The notes under the pieces were generated by a model that was not told the DNA's origin, did not search any database, and saw only the letters and a list, made by a program, of their open reading frames with translations. From the NCBI RefSeq assembly GCF_000371965.1, contig NZ_AQUO01000001.1, positions 1,048,001 to 1,112,000 on the forward strand: a DNA stretch of 64,000 bases, read 5' to 3'. The position numbers were made by a program, and so were the translations under genes. The first letter of the stretch is position 1. The number at the start of each line of letters is the position of its first letter. The DNA is from Paracoccus sp. N5. Its GTDB lineage: Bacteria > Pseudomonadota > Alphaproteobacteria > Rhodobacterales > Rhodobacteraceae. Shown piece by piece: positions 51,801-59,772 of the stretch.

Positions 51801-52699
51801 TGGCGCAGGCGCTGGAGCAGGCGACCGGCCGCGACCCCGGCCTGGGCACCATCTTCGAAAACCCGATCCTGTCGGCGTTGGCCGCCGCGCTGGAGGCGCA
51901 GGCACCGCGCGACGACGGGCTCGGCCCGGTGATCCTGCTGGCCGAGGGCGACCGCAGCGCCCCGCCGCTGTTCCTGATCCACCCGGCCGGCGGGCTGGCC
52001 TGGGGCTATCGCACGCTGGCGCGGCTGATCGCGCCGGCGCGGCGGGTCTATGGATTGCAGCATCCGGGACTGGACCCGGCCGCGCCGATGCCGGACAGCC
52101 TGTCGGCCTTGGCGCAGGATTATGCCCGGCGCGCCGCCGAACTGGCGCCGCAGGGGCCGGTGCACCTGGCCGGCTGGTCGGTCGGCGGCATCCTGGCGCA
52201 GGAAATCGCGGTGATCCTGGCCGGCAGGGGCCGCGAGGCGGGGCTGGTCGCCATGCTGGACAGCTATCCCGCCGACGCCTGGCGCAACGAGCCCGAGCCC
52301 GACCCGGTCGCCGCCCTGCGCGCGCTCTTGGCCATCGCCGGCTACGACCCCGAGGGTCACCCCGAGCTCGACACGCGCGACAAGGTCGTGGCCTTCCTGC
52401 GCCGGGGCGACAGCGCGCTGGGGGCCTTGCCGCAGCAGGTGCTGGACGGGGTGGTGCGCACCGTCACCGCCACCAACCGGCTGATCCGGGCGCATCATCA
52501 CCGCCGCCTTGCCGGCAGGGTGACGCATTTCCGCGCCGCGCTGGACCACAAGGACCGCGACCTGCACCCCGAGATGTGGGCGCCTCATGCCGGCGCGGTC
52601 GAGGTGATCGACCTGCCCTTCCTGCATGCCGGGATGACCTCGGCCGAAGCCTCGGCCCTGATCGCGCCGGAGCTCAGCCGCCGGATGGCCGACGCATAG
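48839..52699 (+). CDS. EntF-like non-ribosomal peptide synthetase (C-A-T-TE)
   Basis: A 1286-residue single-module NRPS, the length of E. coli EntF. Domains in order: condensation (about 15-430; HHLAIDGYG is HHxxxDG), adenylation (about 440-935; YVIFTSGSTGEPKG, NLYGPTEAAVDVSYW, YATGDLARL, VKIRGLRIELGEIE, NGKLDRKALP), carrier (FFALGGDSLSAVRL, Ser about 983) and thioesterase (HLAGWSVGGILAQE). The A-domain pocket reads DVWHFSLVDK, the serine code. It should load Ser, condense it with an aryl or acyl donor and cyclise the product. The 2,3-dihydroxybenzoate genes are absent. The ATG at 48839 follows AAGGCAGGA. Confidence 0.93.
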   Translation: MNAAQRDDPGRTGWPLTEPQQGLWYVQALDPANPILNTGQYLELTGPLDRDALAQAVTRTIAESPALSLRFCDGAEGPRQFIGLPPILGFADLTAQPAAEAQAMAQMLADSRRPLDLAQEPAAAFTLIALGPDRHFLYERIHHLAIDGYGMVLVTNRIAAHYAALLGRAPEPEPFGPLALALDEDAAWRASPRREADRDWWHAQLAGLPEVAGPAPGRAVSGPEFLRDSRPVPAALLDRLADHAAQHRLGWPDVLNALCGAYLARWTGGEAVIGLPFMARMGRKIAQVPCMAMNVLPHRLRLDEDAALPEWLAAQSKAMAQGRRRGLYRSEFLRRELGLVGGTRRLYGPIVNVQPFDRAPEFPDLDCRLHILGAGAVDDLTLTFRGDPASGMIFEVDANPALYTPDEVRGHGDRLLAFIAAALGAQTLAEVPTASPAEIALFAARTDATRHPLPDTTLTALIETQMAAMPEAPALSFGTETLSFAALDRRSAALAGALAARGAGRDRIVAVALERSLELPLALLATLRAGAAYLPLDPEHPPDRIARILALAQPVAVLTTPDLAHLFPPGTPLTFPRDWPAEGHVAADPRPGDLAYVIFTSGSTGEPKGVAIEHRAIVNRLLWMQAHYGIAADDRILQKTPATFDVSVWEFFLPMIAGAELVMAPPGAHRDPAAIARAIRDRGITTCHFVPSMLSAFLASPASQGLAMRRVFCSGEELTADQRDRFHARMTAELHNLYGPTEAAVDVSYWPAGPEDRSNPIPIGFPVWNTALAVLDDRMRPVPPGLAGNLYLGGVQLARGYLGRPDLTAERFIDSPLGRLYATGDLARLRPDGAVTYLGRSDHQVKIRGLRIELGEIEAAIMASGLALEAVVIAREDHAGEKRLVAYLVPGPDYRPGLLAERLAGSLPGYMVPSAEVALAALPVTSNGKLDRKALPAPEFAATGRAAAGPTEKLLARLFQQILHLDAPAPAEADFFALGGDSLSAVRLAQALEQATGRDPGLGTIFENPILSALAAALEAQAPRDDGLGPVILLAEGDRSAPPLFLIHPAGGLAWGYRTLARLIAPARRVYGLQHPGLDPAAPMPDSLSALAQDYARRAAELAPQGPVHLAGWSVGGILAQEIAVILAGRGREAGLVAMLDSYPADAWRNEPEPDPVAALRALLAIAGYDPEGHPELDTRDKVVAFLRRGDSALGALPQQVLDGVVRTVTATNRLIRAHHHRRLAGRVTHFRAALDHKDRDLHPEMWAPHAGAVEVIDLPFLHAGMTSAEASALIAPELSRRMADA

Positions 52700-52948
52700 T
52701 CAGCCCGGCGGGCTGGTCGCGCTGGGGACCGGCGGGGCCGGCGGCGGCTGTGCCGCGCCTGCCGGGGAAAAGGCCATGGAAACCAGCCCGCCGACCAGAC
52801 CGGCAAGGCCGGGCAGGATCTCCTCGGGCTCCCAATCCACGGCGGCGAGCGTGCCGCAGGCCGCCCGGCAATCCGTCCGCAGGCCCAAGACGCCGATCAC
52901 GCAAAGCGCGATCCCCAGCATGCCCGGCAAATATCTGACAAGGAACAT
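52700..52948 (-). CDS. Small hypothetical membrane protein, 82 aa
   Basis: One clear N-terminal hydrophobic helix (residues 5-23, RYLPGMLGIALCVIGVLGL), two Cys in a short loop (TDCRAACG), a second moderately hydrophobic stretch (about 45-60), and a Pro/Ala-rich tail. No family recognised. The stop lies on the base after the NRPS stop, tail to tail with no gap. It follows the esterase gene by about 50 bases on the same strand, so the two may be co-transcribed within the iron block. Confidence 0.55.
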   Translation of the reverse strand: MFLVRYLPGMLGIALCVIGVLGLRTDCRAACGTLAAVDWEPEEILPGLAGLVGGLVSMAFSPAGAAQPPPAPPVPSATSPPG

Positions 52949-52999
52949 GGCGATCCCCTTCCTTCCCCGACAGGAAAGCAGCGAATCGCAAAGATCCGG

Positions 53000-53833
53000 T
53001 TAATCGGCGGCGGCGAAGGGCAGCGCCAGCGGGAAAGATCCGGCCAGGGTCTGGATATGGATATGCTCGCGCAGCACATGCACCTGCGCGTCATGGCCGG
53101 GATGGGCGCGCAGGTCGGCGATGAATTGCATCGTCGCGGGCGCCGGGCCGTCCGGCGGCGGGCCGTCGCTGCCCGAGCGTTTTTCGCGGTCGCCCAGCGC
53201 CACCAGGAGCGGCAGCGCCGCCGGCGCGGCGGCCTGCGCCACACGTCGGATCAGCCCCTCGTCCCACCAGATCGAGGGGCTGATCGCGGCATAGCGCGCG
53301 AACCCTCCCGGCCGCGCCAGCAGCGCGTAAAGCGTGAAGAGCCCGCCGAAACTGTGGCCCCAGAGCGTGCGGCGGGCCGGATCGACCGGCAAGCCGGCCT
53401 CGGCCGCGGCGCGCAAGGGGCCGGTCAGGCGGTCGTGGAAGATGGCGGCCCCGCCCGCCGTGCGGCCCTGATGCACGGGATCGGGACGCAGCCCGTCGCC
53501 CGGCCCGTCCGGCGCGGTGAAGTCCAGCGTGCGCCGCTCGCGCGCGAACTGCCGGTCGGTGTCATAGCCGACGCCGACCAGCACCAGGCCGGGCGCCAGC
53601 GCCAGATGCTCGGGCGTCAGGAAGTCGAAGGCAGCATTGCCGTCCAGCATGTAGAGCACCGGCCAGCCCCCGGCCGGCGCCGGCCCCTTGGGCACGGCCA
53701 GGAACAGCCGGTGGCCCGGGCCCACCTCCACCACCCGCTGCGACAGGTCATGCGTCGGCGCGCCGGTCCGGAAGATCTGCAAGCCCGCCTGCCCCTGCGC
53801 GTGCCCCGGTCCAACCTTGCCGAATTGCGACAT
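53000..53833 (-). CDS. Alpha/beta-hydrolase esterase, IroE/Fes-like
   Basis: A 277-residue esterase of the putative-esterase family used to open catecholate trilactone siderophores. The nucleophile is in LWGHSFGGLFTLYALL (about residues 168-183). VLYMLDGNAAFDFL (about 62-75) is the family start, SPSIWWDEG lies after the nucleophile, and REHIHIQTL near the C-terminus may hold the catalytic His. No signal peptide from the ATG ending at 53833, so it is probably cytoplasmic, like Fes. The 140-base gap before the divergent beta-propeller gene should hold promoters for both. Confidence 0.82.
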   Translation of the reverse strand: MSQFGKVGPGHAQGQAGLQIFRTGAPTHDLSQRVVEVGPGHRLFLAVPKGPAPAGGWPVLYMLDGNAAFDFLTPEHLALAPGLVLVGVGYDTDRQFARERRTLDFTAPDGPGDGLRPDPVHQGRTAGGAAIFHDRLTGPLRAAAEAGLPVDPARRTLWGHSFGGLFTLYALLARPGGFARYAAISPSIWWDEGLIRRVAQAAAPAALPLLVALGDREKRSGSDGPPPDGPAPATMQFIADLRAHPGHDAQVHVLREHIHIQTLAGSFPLALPFAAAD

Positions 53834-53883
53834 TTCGCGACATCCTTTTCTGCCCGCATCCCCTTTGCCCCGGCGCGTCTTAG

Positions 53884-53898
53884 TTGACAAGGACTGTC
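53884..53898. promoter_or_regulatory. Possible operator between esterase and beta-propeller genes
   Basis: TTGACAAGGACTGTC contains the dyad GACA-AGGAC-TGTC and a TTGACA that could be a -35 element; TATAGG follows at short spacing. The preceding AGTTGAC is shared with the NRPS leader (48705-48711). An iron-responsive regulator is a guess from context only. Confidence 0.3.
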
Positions 53899-53974
53899 GG
53901 AAATATAGGTTGCCCGGCGAACGAAGCCAGCCCAAGCGGTCAGCGATCCCCGTCCTTCCTTGCAGGAGTTTCCC

Positions 53975-55381
53975 ATGACCCCCTCAACCCGTCCCTCGGT
54001 TCGCGCGCTGCTGGGCGCCTCGGCGCTGGGCCTGTCGCTGCTGGCCGGCCCGGCCCTGGCCGAGACCGTCTTCACCAAGCCGCTGGTGAGTTTCGCCGGC
54101 GATGTCGGCGCCGGCGGCGTCGAGCGCGCCCCGGTCGTCAAGGGCGGCAAGGCGGTGATCGAAGGCGAGGACCTGATCCCCGGCCAGACCGTCACCCTGC
54201 TGCGCGGCGCCAAGCCCCTGAACGCCGAGCCGATCAGCATCGGCCAGGACGGCAAGTTCAGCTTCCCGCTGGACATCGACGCCGAGGCCGAGACCGGGCT
54301 GCAGCCCATCGTCGTCGTGACCGAGAACCCGGCCTCGGCCGAGGTGGTCGAGCTGAAGATCTCGCCCGAGGTGCCGGTCGGCGGCGCCGAGAAATACACC
54401 ATCGCCAGCGAGCCGGTGGTGCGCGGCCTCTACCAGGTGCGGCTGAACGGCGCGGGCGACGCGGTCTTCGTCACCAGCGCGGTCGGCCGGCCCCCGGTCA
54501 AGGAATCGAAGCTGGTCAAGATCGACCCCGAGACGCTGAAGATCCTGGCCGAGACCAGCCCCGGCGCCGCCCCCGCGCGGCCGGACGGCAGCGACGGCGG
54601 GCTGTTCGCCGTCTATGGCGTGGACGTGGACGATGCGAACGGCAATGTCTGGGCGACCAACACCCGCCAGGACACCGTCGCGGTCTACAAGCAATCCGAC
54701 CTGTCGCTGGTCAAGCAGTTCGAGCCGGGCGCCGTGCCCCATGCCCGCGACGTGGTGGTCGACGAGGCCAACGGCCGCGCCTATGTCGCCGCGACCGGCG
54801 CGCCGGAAATCAAGGTCTTCGACATCAAGACGCTGGAGCCGCTGGACCCGATCGTGATCGAGAGCAAGGTGCGGGGCGAGGAATTCTCGACCATGGCGCT
54901 GGACATCGACGAGGCCGGCGGCAAGCTGGTCACCGTCAGCATCGCCACGCCCGAGGCCGCGCTGGTCGACCTGAAGTCGGGCGAGGTCAGGGTCATCCCG
55001 CTGCCGGGCGTCAAGGCCGCCTCGGGCGTGGCCTACGATCCGCAGGACGGGCTGATCTTCGTCGCCTCGCAGGCGACCGACAACCTGCTGATCGTCAAGG
55101 CGGAAACCGGCGAGGTGCTGCATGATGTCGCCGTGGGCGCCGGGCCGCTGAACGTCGCCTTCGAGCCCAAGGGCCGGCTGGCCTATGTCGCCAACCGCGG
55201 CGCCGGCACCATCACCGTGGTCAACCCCCAGGGCGAGATCGTGGCCAACCTCGACGCCGGCAGCATGCCGAACCAACTGCGCGCCGACCAGAACGGCAAT
55301 GTCTGGGCGGTGAACAAGTCCAAGGGCGAAGGCGACGAGGCCGGCGACCGCATCTGGCGCATCGCGCCGGTTGCCGAGTAA
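53975..55381 (+). CDS. Periplasmic YncE-like beta-propeller protein
   Basis: A 468-residue exported protein: a signal peptide (residues 1-29, ending GPALAE), an N-terminal beta-domain (about 30-140) and a seven-bladed YncE-type propeller. Recurrent blade motifs include VDVDDANGNVWATNTRQDTVAVYK, VVVDEANGRAYVAATG and FEPKGRLAYVANRGAGTITVVN. YncE-type proteins are made under iron limitation in E. coli; a role in siderophore uptake here is inferred from the ABC transporter next to it. CAGGAG lies before the ATG at 53975. A GC hairpin follows the stop. Confidence 0.83.
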   Translation: MTPSTRPSVRALLGASALGLSLLAGPALAETVFTKPLVSFAGDVGAGGVERAPVVKGGKAVIEGEDLIPGQTVTLLRGAKPLNAEPISIGQDGKFSFPLDIDAEAETGLQPIVVVTENPASAEVVELKISPEVPVGGAEKYTIASEPVVRGLYQVRLNGAGDAVFVTSAVGRPPVKESKLVKIDPETLKILAETSPGAAPARPDGSDGGLFAVYGVDVDDANGNVWATNTRQDTVAVYKQSDLSLVKQFEPGAVPHARDVVVDEANGRAYVAATGAPEIKVFDIKTLEPLDPIVIESKVRGEEFSTMALDIDEAGGKLVTVSIATPEAALVDLKSGEVRVIPLPGVKAASGVAYDPQDGLIFVASQATDNLLIVKAETGEVLHDVAVGAGPLNVAFEPKGRLAYVANRGAGTITVVNPQGEIVANLDAGSMPNQLRADQNGNVWAVNKSKGEGDEAGDRIWRIAPVAE

Positions 55382-55394
55382 AAGGGCCCGGACC

Positions 55395-55418
55395 GCGGGG
55401 CGCGACGGCGCGCCCCGC
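55395..55418 (+). terminator. Intercistronic hairpin before the ABC transporter genes
   Basis: GCGGGGCGCG (55395-55404) and CGCGCCCCGC (55409-55418) form a perfect 10-bp stem with a four-base loop in the 57-base gap between the propeller and binding-protein genes. No T-run follows. It could lower or stabilise expression across the junction rather than fully end transcription. Confidence 0.5.
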
Positions 55419-55438
55419 CTCTCCTGAGGACCGACGCC

Positions 55439-56533
55439 ATGACCCTGACCCGCGCCCTGCTGGCCGCCCTTGCCCTGATCGCCTCGCTTGCCGCGGCCCG
55501 CGCGGATGTGACGGCGACCGACATCCTGGGGCGCGAGGTCACCTTGCCGAAACCGGCCGAGCATGTCGTCCTGGCCGAGGCGCGGCATCTGGCCGTGCTG
55601 GGGCTGATCCACGACGATCCGGTGGCGCTGGTGTCCGGCTGGCGGCTGGCACGCGCGCTGGATGCGCCGACGCTGGCGGCCTATCGCGAGAAATTCCCGA
55701 GCCTCGACCAGGTCAAGCCGGTGGGCGCCGGCGCGCGCGGCCTGTCGGCCGAGGCGATCATCGCGCTGCATCCCGATCTGGTGGTGCTGACGCTGGTCGA
55801 CCAGAACGACCCGGCGACCGAGCTGGCCCGCCAGCAGATCGAGGCGGCGGGCATCCCGGTCGCCTATGTCGATTTCTTCTCGCATCCGCAGGAAAACTCG
55901 ATGCCCAGCCTGCGCATCCTGGGCAAGCTGACCGGCGCCGAGGAGCGCGCCGAGGAATTCGCCGAATTCTACGAAACCCGGCTGGACCGCATCCGCGACC
56001 GCCTGCCGCCGCAGGTGCCGCGCCCGCGGGTGTTCTTCCACGTCCATGCCGCGCCGACCGGCTGCTGCGCGACCGTGGGCACCGGGGTGTTCCACGACTT
56101 CATCACCACGGCGGGCGGCGCGAATATCGGCAACGAGACGGTGAAGACCGTGCAGGGCAATGTCAGCCTGGAAGCCCTGATCGCCGCCGACCCCGATGTC
56201 TATGTCGCGACCGGCGGCACGCATATGGCGGCGCGGGGCGGGCTGGTGCTGGGCTCGGGCGTCGATGCCGAAACGGCGCAGGCCAGTTTCGACGCGCTGG
56301 TCTCGGCGCCCGGCTTCTCGGCGCTGCGGGCGGTGCAGGACGGCCGCGCGGCCGGCGTCTGGCATATGTTCAACGATTCGCCGGTGCATATCGCGCTGAT
56401 CGAATATCTGGCCAAGACCTTCCATCCCGACCTGTTCCAGGACGTGGACCCGAATGCGACCCTGGCCGAGATCAACGCCCGCTTCTCGCCCGTGACCGTG
56501 CCGGGCACCTGGTGGGTGACCAAGGGGCAATGA
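55439..56533 (+). CDS. ABC transporter substrate-binding protein, iron-complex type
   Basis: A 364-residue periplasmic binding protein with a signal peptide (MTLTRALLAALALIASLAAARA) and the class III (TroA/FecB-like) fold joined by one long helix: VTATDILGREVTLPKPAEHVVL at the start of the mature protein, then EAIIALHPDLVVLTLVDQ and AADPDVYVATGG. The ligand is probably a ferric siderophore, given the NRPS and esterase nearby, but heme or cobalamin cannot be excluded from sequence. ATGA overlap with the permease gene. Confidence 0.9.
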   Translation: MTLTRALLAALALIASLAAARADVTATDILGREVTLPKPAEHVVLAEARHLAVLGLIHDDPVALVSGWRLARALDAPTLAAYREKFPSLDQVKPVGAGARGLSAEAIIALHPDLVVLTLVDQNDPATELARQQIEAAGIPVAYVDFFSHPQENSMPSLRILGKLTGAEERAEEFAEFYETRLDRIRDRLPPQVPRPRVFFHVHAAPTGCCATVGTGVFHDFITTAGGANIGNETVKTVQGNVSLEALIAADPDVYVATGGTHMAARGGLVLGSGVDAETAQASFDALVSAPGFSALRAVQDGRAAGVWHMFNDSPVHIALIEYLAKTFHPDLFQDVDPNATLAEINARFSPVTVPGTWWVTKGQ

Positions 56534-57564
56534 CCACGGACACGCTTGAACGCTATCACCGGCAGGGCCGGCGCCACGCGGTTCTGGTCGGCGTGCTGGC
56601 CGTCGCGGCGCTGGCCGCGCTGCTCCTCGACCTGGTGACCGGCCCGGCCGGGCTGCCGCTGGCCGAGACGCTGCGGGCGCTGACCGGCGGCGAGGTCGCC
56701 CGCGGCACCGAGGTCATCGTCTGGGCCGTGCGCCTGCCCGTGGCCTGCATGGCGCTGCTGGTCGGCGCGGCGCTGGCGCTGGCCGGGGCCGAGATGCAGA
56801 CCGTGCTGGAAAACCCGCTGGCCGAGCCCTTTACCCTGGGCGTTTCCGCCTCGGCCGCGCTGGGGGCCGCCGTCGCCATCGTCCTGGGCCTGACCATCCC
56901 CGGCCTGCCGGCGGTCTGGAGCGTCTCGGGCAATGCCTTCCTGTTCGCGCTTGGCGCGCTGGCGCTGCTGCAACTCCTGGGCCGCATCCGGGGCGGCGGG
57001 CCCGAGGTGCTGATCCTGTTCGGCGTGGCGCTGAACTTCACCGCCGCCGCGCTGCTGTCGCTGGTGCAGTTCATGGCCTCGGCCGATGCGCTGCAACAGC
57101 TGGTGTTCTGGACCATGGGCAGCCTCGCCTCGGCGCAATGGCCGGGAGTCGTGATGCTGGTCGTGGTGTTGGCCGCGGCGGTGCCGTTTTCCTTCCGCGC
57201 CGCCTGGCGGCTGACCGCGCTGCGGTTGGGCGAGGATCAGGCCCGCAGCTTCGGCGTCGACGTGGCCGGCCTGCGGCGCTGGACGCTGTTCCGGGTCAGC
57301 CTGCTGTCGGCCGCCGCCGTGTCTATGGTCGGCGTGATCGGCTTCGTCGGCCTGGCGGGCCCCCATATCGCGCGGATGCTGGTGGGCGAAAACCACCGCG
57401 TCTTCCTGCCCGCCAGCCTGTTGACCGGGGCGCTGGTCATGTCGCTGGCTTCGACGCTGTCGAAGACGCTGGTGCCCGGCGTGCTGCTGCCGGTGGGCCT
57501 GGTCACTTCGCTGATCGGCCTGCCGATCTTCTTCGCGCTGATCCTGCGCGGGAGAAGGCGCTGA
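56530..57564 (+). CDS. FecCD-type ABC transporter permease
   Basis: The inner-membrane channel of a siderophore/B12 importer. The 344-residue protein has about ten helices, VIVWAVRLPVACMALLVGAALALAG near residues 63-87, GAEMQTVLENPLAEPFTLGVS (the FecCD signature) and VGVIGFVGLAGPHIARMLVG. Only one permease gene is present, so the channel is likely a homodimer, as in BtuC/HmuU systems. It overlaps the binding-protein gene by ATGA and the ATPase gene by TGATG. Confidence 0.93.
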   Translation: MTTDTLERYHRQGRRHAVLVGVLAVAALAALLLDLVTGPAGLPLAETLRALTGGEVARGTEVIVWAVRLPVACMALLVGAALALAGAEMQTVLENPLAEPFTLGVSASAALGAAVAIVLGLTIPGLPAVWSVSGNAFLFALGALALLQLLGRIRGGGPEVLILFGVALNFTAAALLSLVQFMASADALQQLVFWTMGSLASAQWPGVVMLVVVLAAAVPFSFRAAWRLTALRLGEDQARSFGVDVAGLRRWTLFRVSLLSAAAVSMVGVIGFVGLAGPHIARMLVGENHRVFLPASLLTGALVMSLASTLSKTLVPGVLLPVGLVTSLIGLPIFFALILRGRRR

Positions 57565-58340
57565 TGCAGGGCTTGCTGGCGCAGGGCATTTCGGTCCGCT
57601 TCGGCGCGCGTCCCGTGCTTCTGGGGCTGGACCTGCCGCTGCTGCGCCCGGGCGAGGTCACGGTGCTGGCCGGCCCCAATGCCGCCGGCAAATCGACCCT
57701 GCTGCGCGCCATCGCGCAATTGCAGCCGCATGGCGGTCGGGTCGTGCTGGACGGGCAGGACCTGGCGCATATGCCGGTCTCGGCCCGCTCGCGGCTGGTC
57801 GGCTTCATGCCGCAGACCCTGCCCGGCGCCTCGTCGCTGGTGGCGCTGGAAAGCGTGATCGCGGCGCTGCGGGCCGGGGCGACCATCGGCGCCCGCCAGG
57901 CCGACCACGCCGCCATGGCGGTGATGGAGACGCTGGGCATCGCCGCCCTGGCGCTCGAGCCGCTGTCGGCGCTGTCGGGCGGGCAGCGCCAGATGGTCAG
58001 CCTGGCGCAGGCCATCGTCCGCGACCCGCGCCTGCTGCTGCTCGATGAGCCGACCTCGGCGCTGGACCTGGCGCGTCAGGTGCGGCTCTTGTCGGAACTG
58101 CGCCGCCTGGCGGGCGAGGGGCGGATCGTCGTCGCAGTGCTGCACGACCTGGCGCTGGCGGCGCAATGGGCCGACCGGATCGTGCTCTTGCACGACGGCC
58201 GCACCCATGCCGAGGGCCGGCCCGACGAGGTGCTGACCCCGGCCCTGCTGGCGCAGGTCTATGGCGTCGAGGCCCGGGTCGAACGCTGCTCGCGCGGCCG
58301 CATCATGGTGCTGATCGACGGCGAACACGCGCCGGATTAA
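57564..58340 (+). CDS. ABC transporter ATP-binding protein, FepC/FecE type
   Basis: The 258-residue ATPase of the importer. It has Walker A GPNAAGKSTLLRAI (about residues 37-50), a Q-loop in FMPQTLPG, the signature LSGGQRQMVSLAQAI (about 138-152), Walker B LLLLDEPTSALD and the switch His in AVLHDLALA. It closes the NRPS-to-ABC iron block. Its end overlaps the end of the convergent PiT gene by four bases (58337-58340). Confidence 0.95.
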   Translation: MQGLLAQGISVRFGARPVLLGLDLPLLRPGEVTVLAGPNAAGKSTLLRAIAQLQPHGGRVVLDGQDLAHMPVSARSRLVGFMPQTLPGASSLVALESVIAALRAGATIGARQADHAAMAVMETLGIAALALEPLSALSGGQRQMVSLAQAIVRDPRLLLLDEPTSALDLARQVRLLSELRRLAGEGRIVVAVLHDLALAAQWADRIVLLHDGRTHAEGRPDEVLTPALLAQVYGVEARVERCSRGRIMVLIDGEHAPD

Positions 58341-59764
58341 AGCAATCGCCCGATCCAGACCAGCGCCGCCGCCAGCGCCGCCGCCGCCGGGACGGTAATC
58401 AGCCAGGCCCCCAGGATCATCCGCATGTAGGAGCGGCGCACCAGATGGCGGCGCCTGCGTTCCTCGTCCGGCAGCGCGGGCCGGGCGGCGGCCAGCCGGC
58501 GGTCGCGCCATTCGCGATAGAAGCCGATGCCGAAGACGCCGCCCACGGCGATATGCGTGGTCGAGACCGGCAGCCCCGCCGCCGAAAACCCCAGCACCGT
58601 GGCCGAGGTGGCGAGCGAGATGCACAGCGCCCGCGCCGCGCTCAGCCTCGTGATCTTGCTGCCGACCATATGCACCAGCCGGCGCCCGAACAGCAGCACC
58701 CCCAGCGCGATGCCCATGCCGCCCAGAAGCAGCACCAGCCGGCCCTGCGGCAGCAGCGCGGTCCGGGTCGGCAGGCTGTCGAGGATGATGCCCAGCGGTG
58801 CCGCGACGTTCGAGGTGTCGTTCGAGCCATGCGCAAAGCCCATGACCACCGCCGCCGTGACCAGCGGCACGCCCAGCAGCTTCTTCAGCGCCAGCTGGTC
58901 GCCGCGATTGGCCGCAATCTCGCGCTGCAGGCGCAGCCGGGCATAGACCCAGCCGGCGGCCCCGGCGCCAAGGCCCAGCGCCAGGATGGCGATAAGCGGC
59001 AGCCCGTGCCAGGCCACCCCCGCCATCGAGCCCAGCAGCGCCGCGGTCAGCGCCACCATGACCGGCAGCCAGACCCGGCCGGCGGCGACCCGGTCCTCGC
59101 GCTCGATGACCCGGTTGCGCAGCGCCGCCAGGAACAGCGCCGCCAGCGCGCCCGAGATCAGCGGCGAGACCACCCAGCCGATGGCGATCATGCCAAGCTC
59201 GGGCCAGTTCACCGCGTCGGGACCGAAGCTCGCGAGCCCGGCGCCGGCGATGGCGCCAACGACGGAATGCGTGGTGCTGACCGGCGCGTCGAGCCAGGTC
59301 GCCAGCGTGATCCAGCCCCCCGCCGCCAAGAGCGCGGTCAGCATCATGCGCGCCGTCGCCTCGCCCTGGCCCAGCGCGTCGCCGACCAGCCCCTCGGTCA
59401 GGGTCTGCGTGACCGAACCGCCGGCGATCACCGCGCCCAGCACCTCCATCACCGCGACCAGCACAAGGCCGGTGCCCATGCCGATCGCCCCCGCGCCGAC
59501 GGCGGGGCTGAGCGAGTTCGACACATCGTTGGCGCCGATCGACAGCGCAAGCCAGGCCGCCACCGCCATGGCGGCGGCGACGATGCCCAGCGCCGGCTGG
59601 CCGGCAAAGATCGCCGTCGCGGCATAGGCGGCCGTGGCCATGAAGATCAGCGCGATGCCCAGCCGGAACACCGGCCGGCCCGATTGCAGCATCGCCCGCT
59701 CGCTATGGGTGACGCGGCGCAAGTCCTTGTCCAGCGTCCGATATTCCCGGGTATAGCGCGCCAT
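58337..59764 (-). CDS. PiT-family inorganic phosphate transporter
   Basis: A 475-residue membrane protein with two PiT repeats. The duplicated signatures are LSIGANDVSNSLSPAVG (about residues 76-92) and GFAHGSNDTSNVAAPLG (about 287-303), and DAPVSTTHS and LPVSTTHIAVGG are the paired substrate-loop motifs. It imports phosphate, often as a metal-phosphate complex, by proton coupling. The start ending at 59764 (MARYTREYRT) is preferred over a GTG ending at 59776. It runs behind the Nudix gene on the same strand. Confidence 0.93.
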   Translation of the reverse strand: MARYTREYRTLDKDLRRVTHSERAMLQSGRPVFRLGIALIFMATAAYAATAIFAGQPALGIVAAAMAVAAWLALSIGANDVSNSLSPAVGAGAIGMGTGLVLVAVMEVLGAVIAGGSVTQTLTEGLVGDALGQGEATARMMLTALLAAGGWITLATWLDAPVSTTHSVVGAIAGAGLASFGPDAVNWPELGMIAIGWVVSPLISGALAALFLAALRNRVIEREDRVAAGRVWLPVMVALTAALLGSMAGVAWHGLPLIAILALGLGAGAAGWVYARLRLQREIAANRGDQLALKKLLGVPLVTAAVVMGFAHGSNDTSNVAAPLGIILDSLPTRTALLPQGRLVLLLGGMGIALGVLLFGRRLVHMVGSKITRLSAARALCISLATSATVLGFSAAGLPVSTTHIAVGGVFGIGFYREWRDRRLAAARPALPDEERRRRHLVRRSYMRMILGAWLITVPAAAALAAALVWIGRLL

Positions 59765-59772
59765 GCCCCGCG

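Noticed and set aside
48737..52627. 1296-codon minus-strand frame opposite the NRPS
   Set aside because: Composition artefact; the translation has no domain, while the plus strand has complete C-A-T-TE motifs.
53984..56530. 848-codon minus-strand frame opposite the propeller and binding-protein genes
   Set aside because: It spans two unrelated genes and a strong hairpin and has no recognisable domain.
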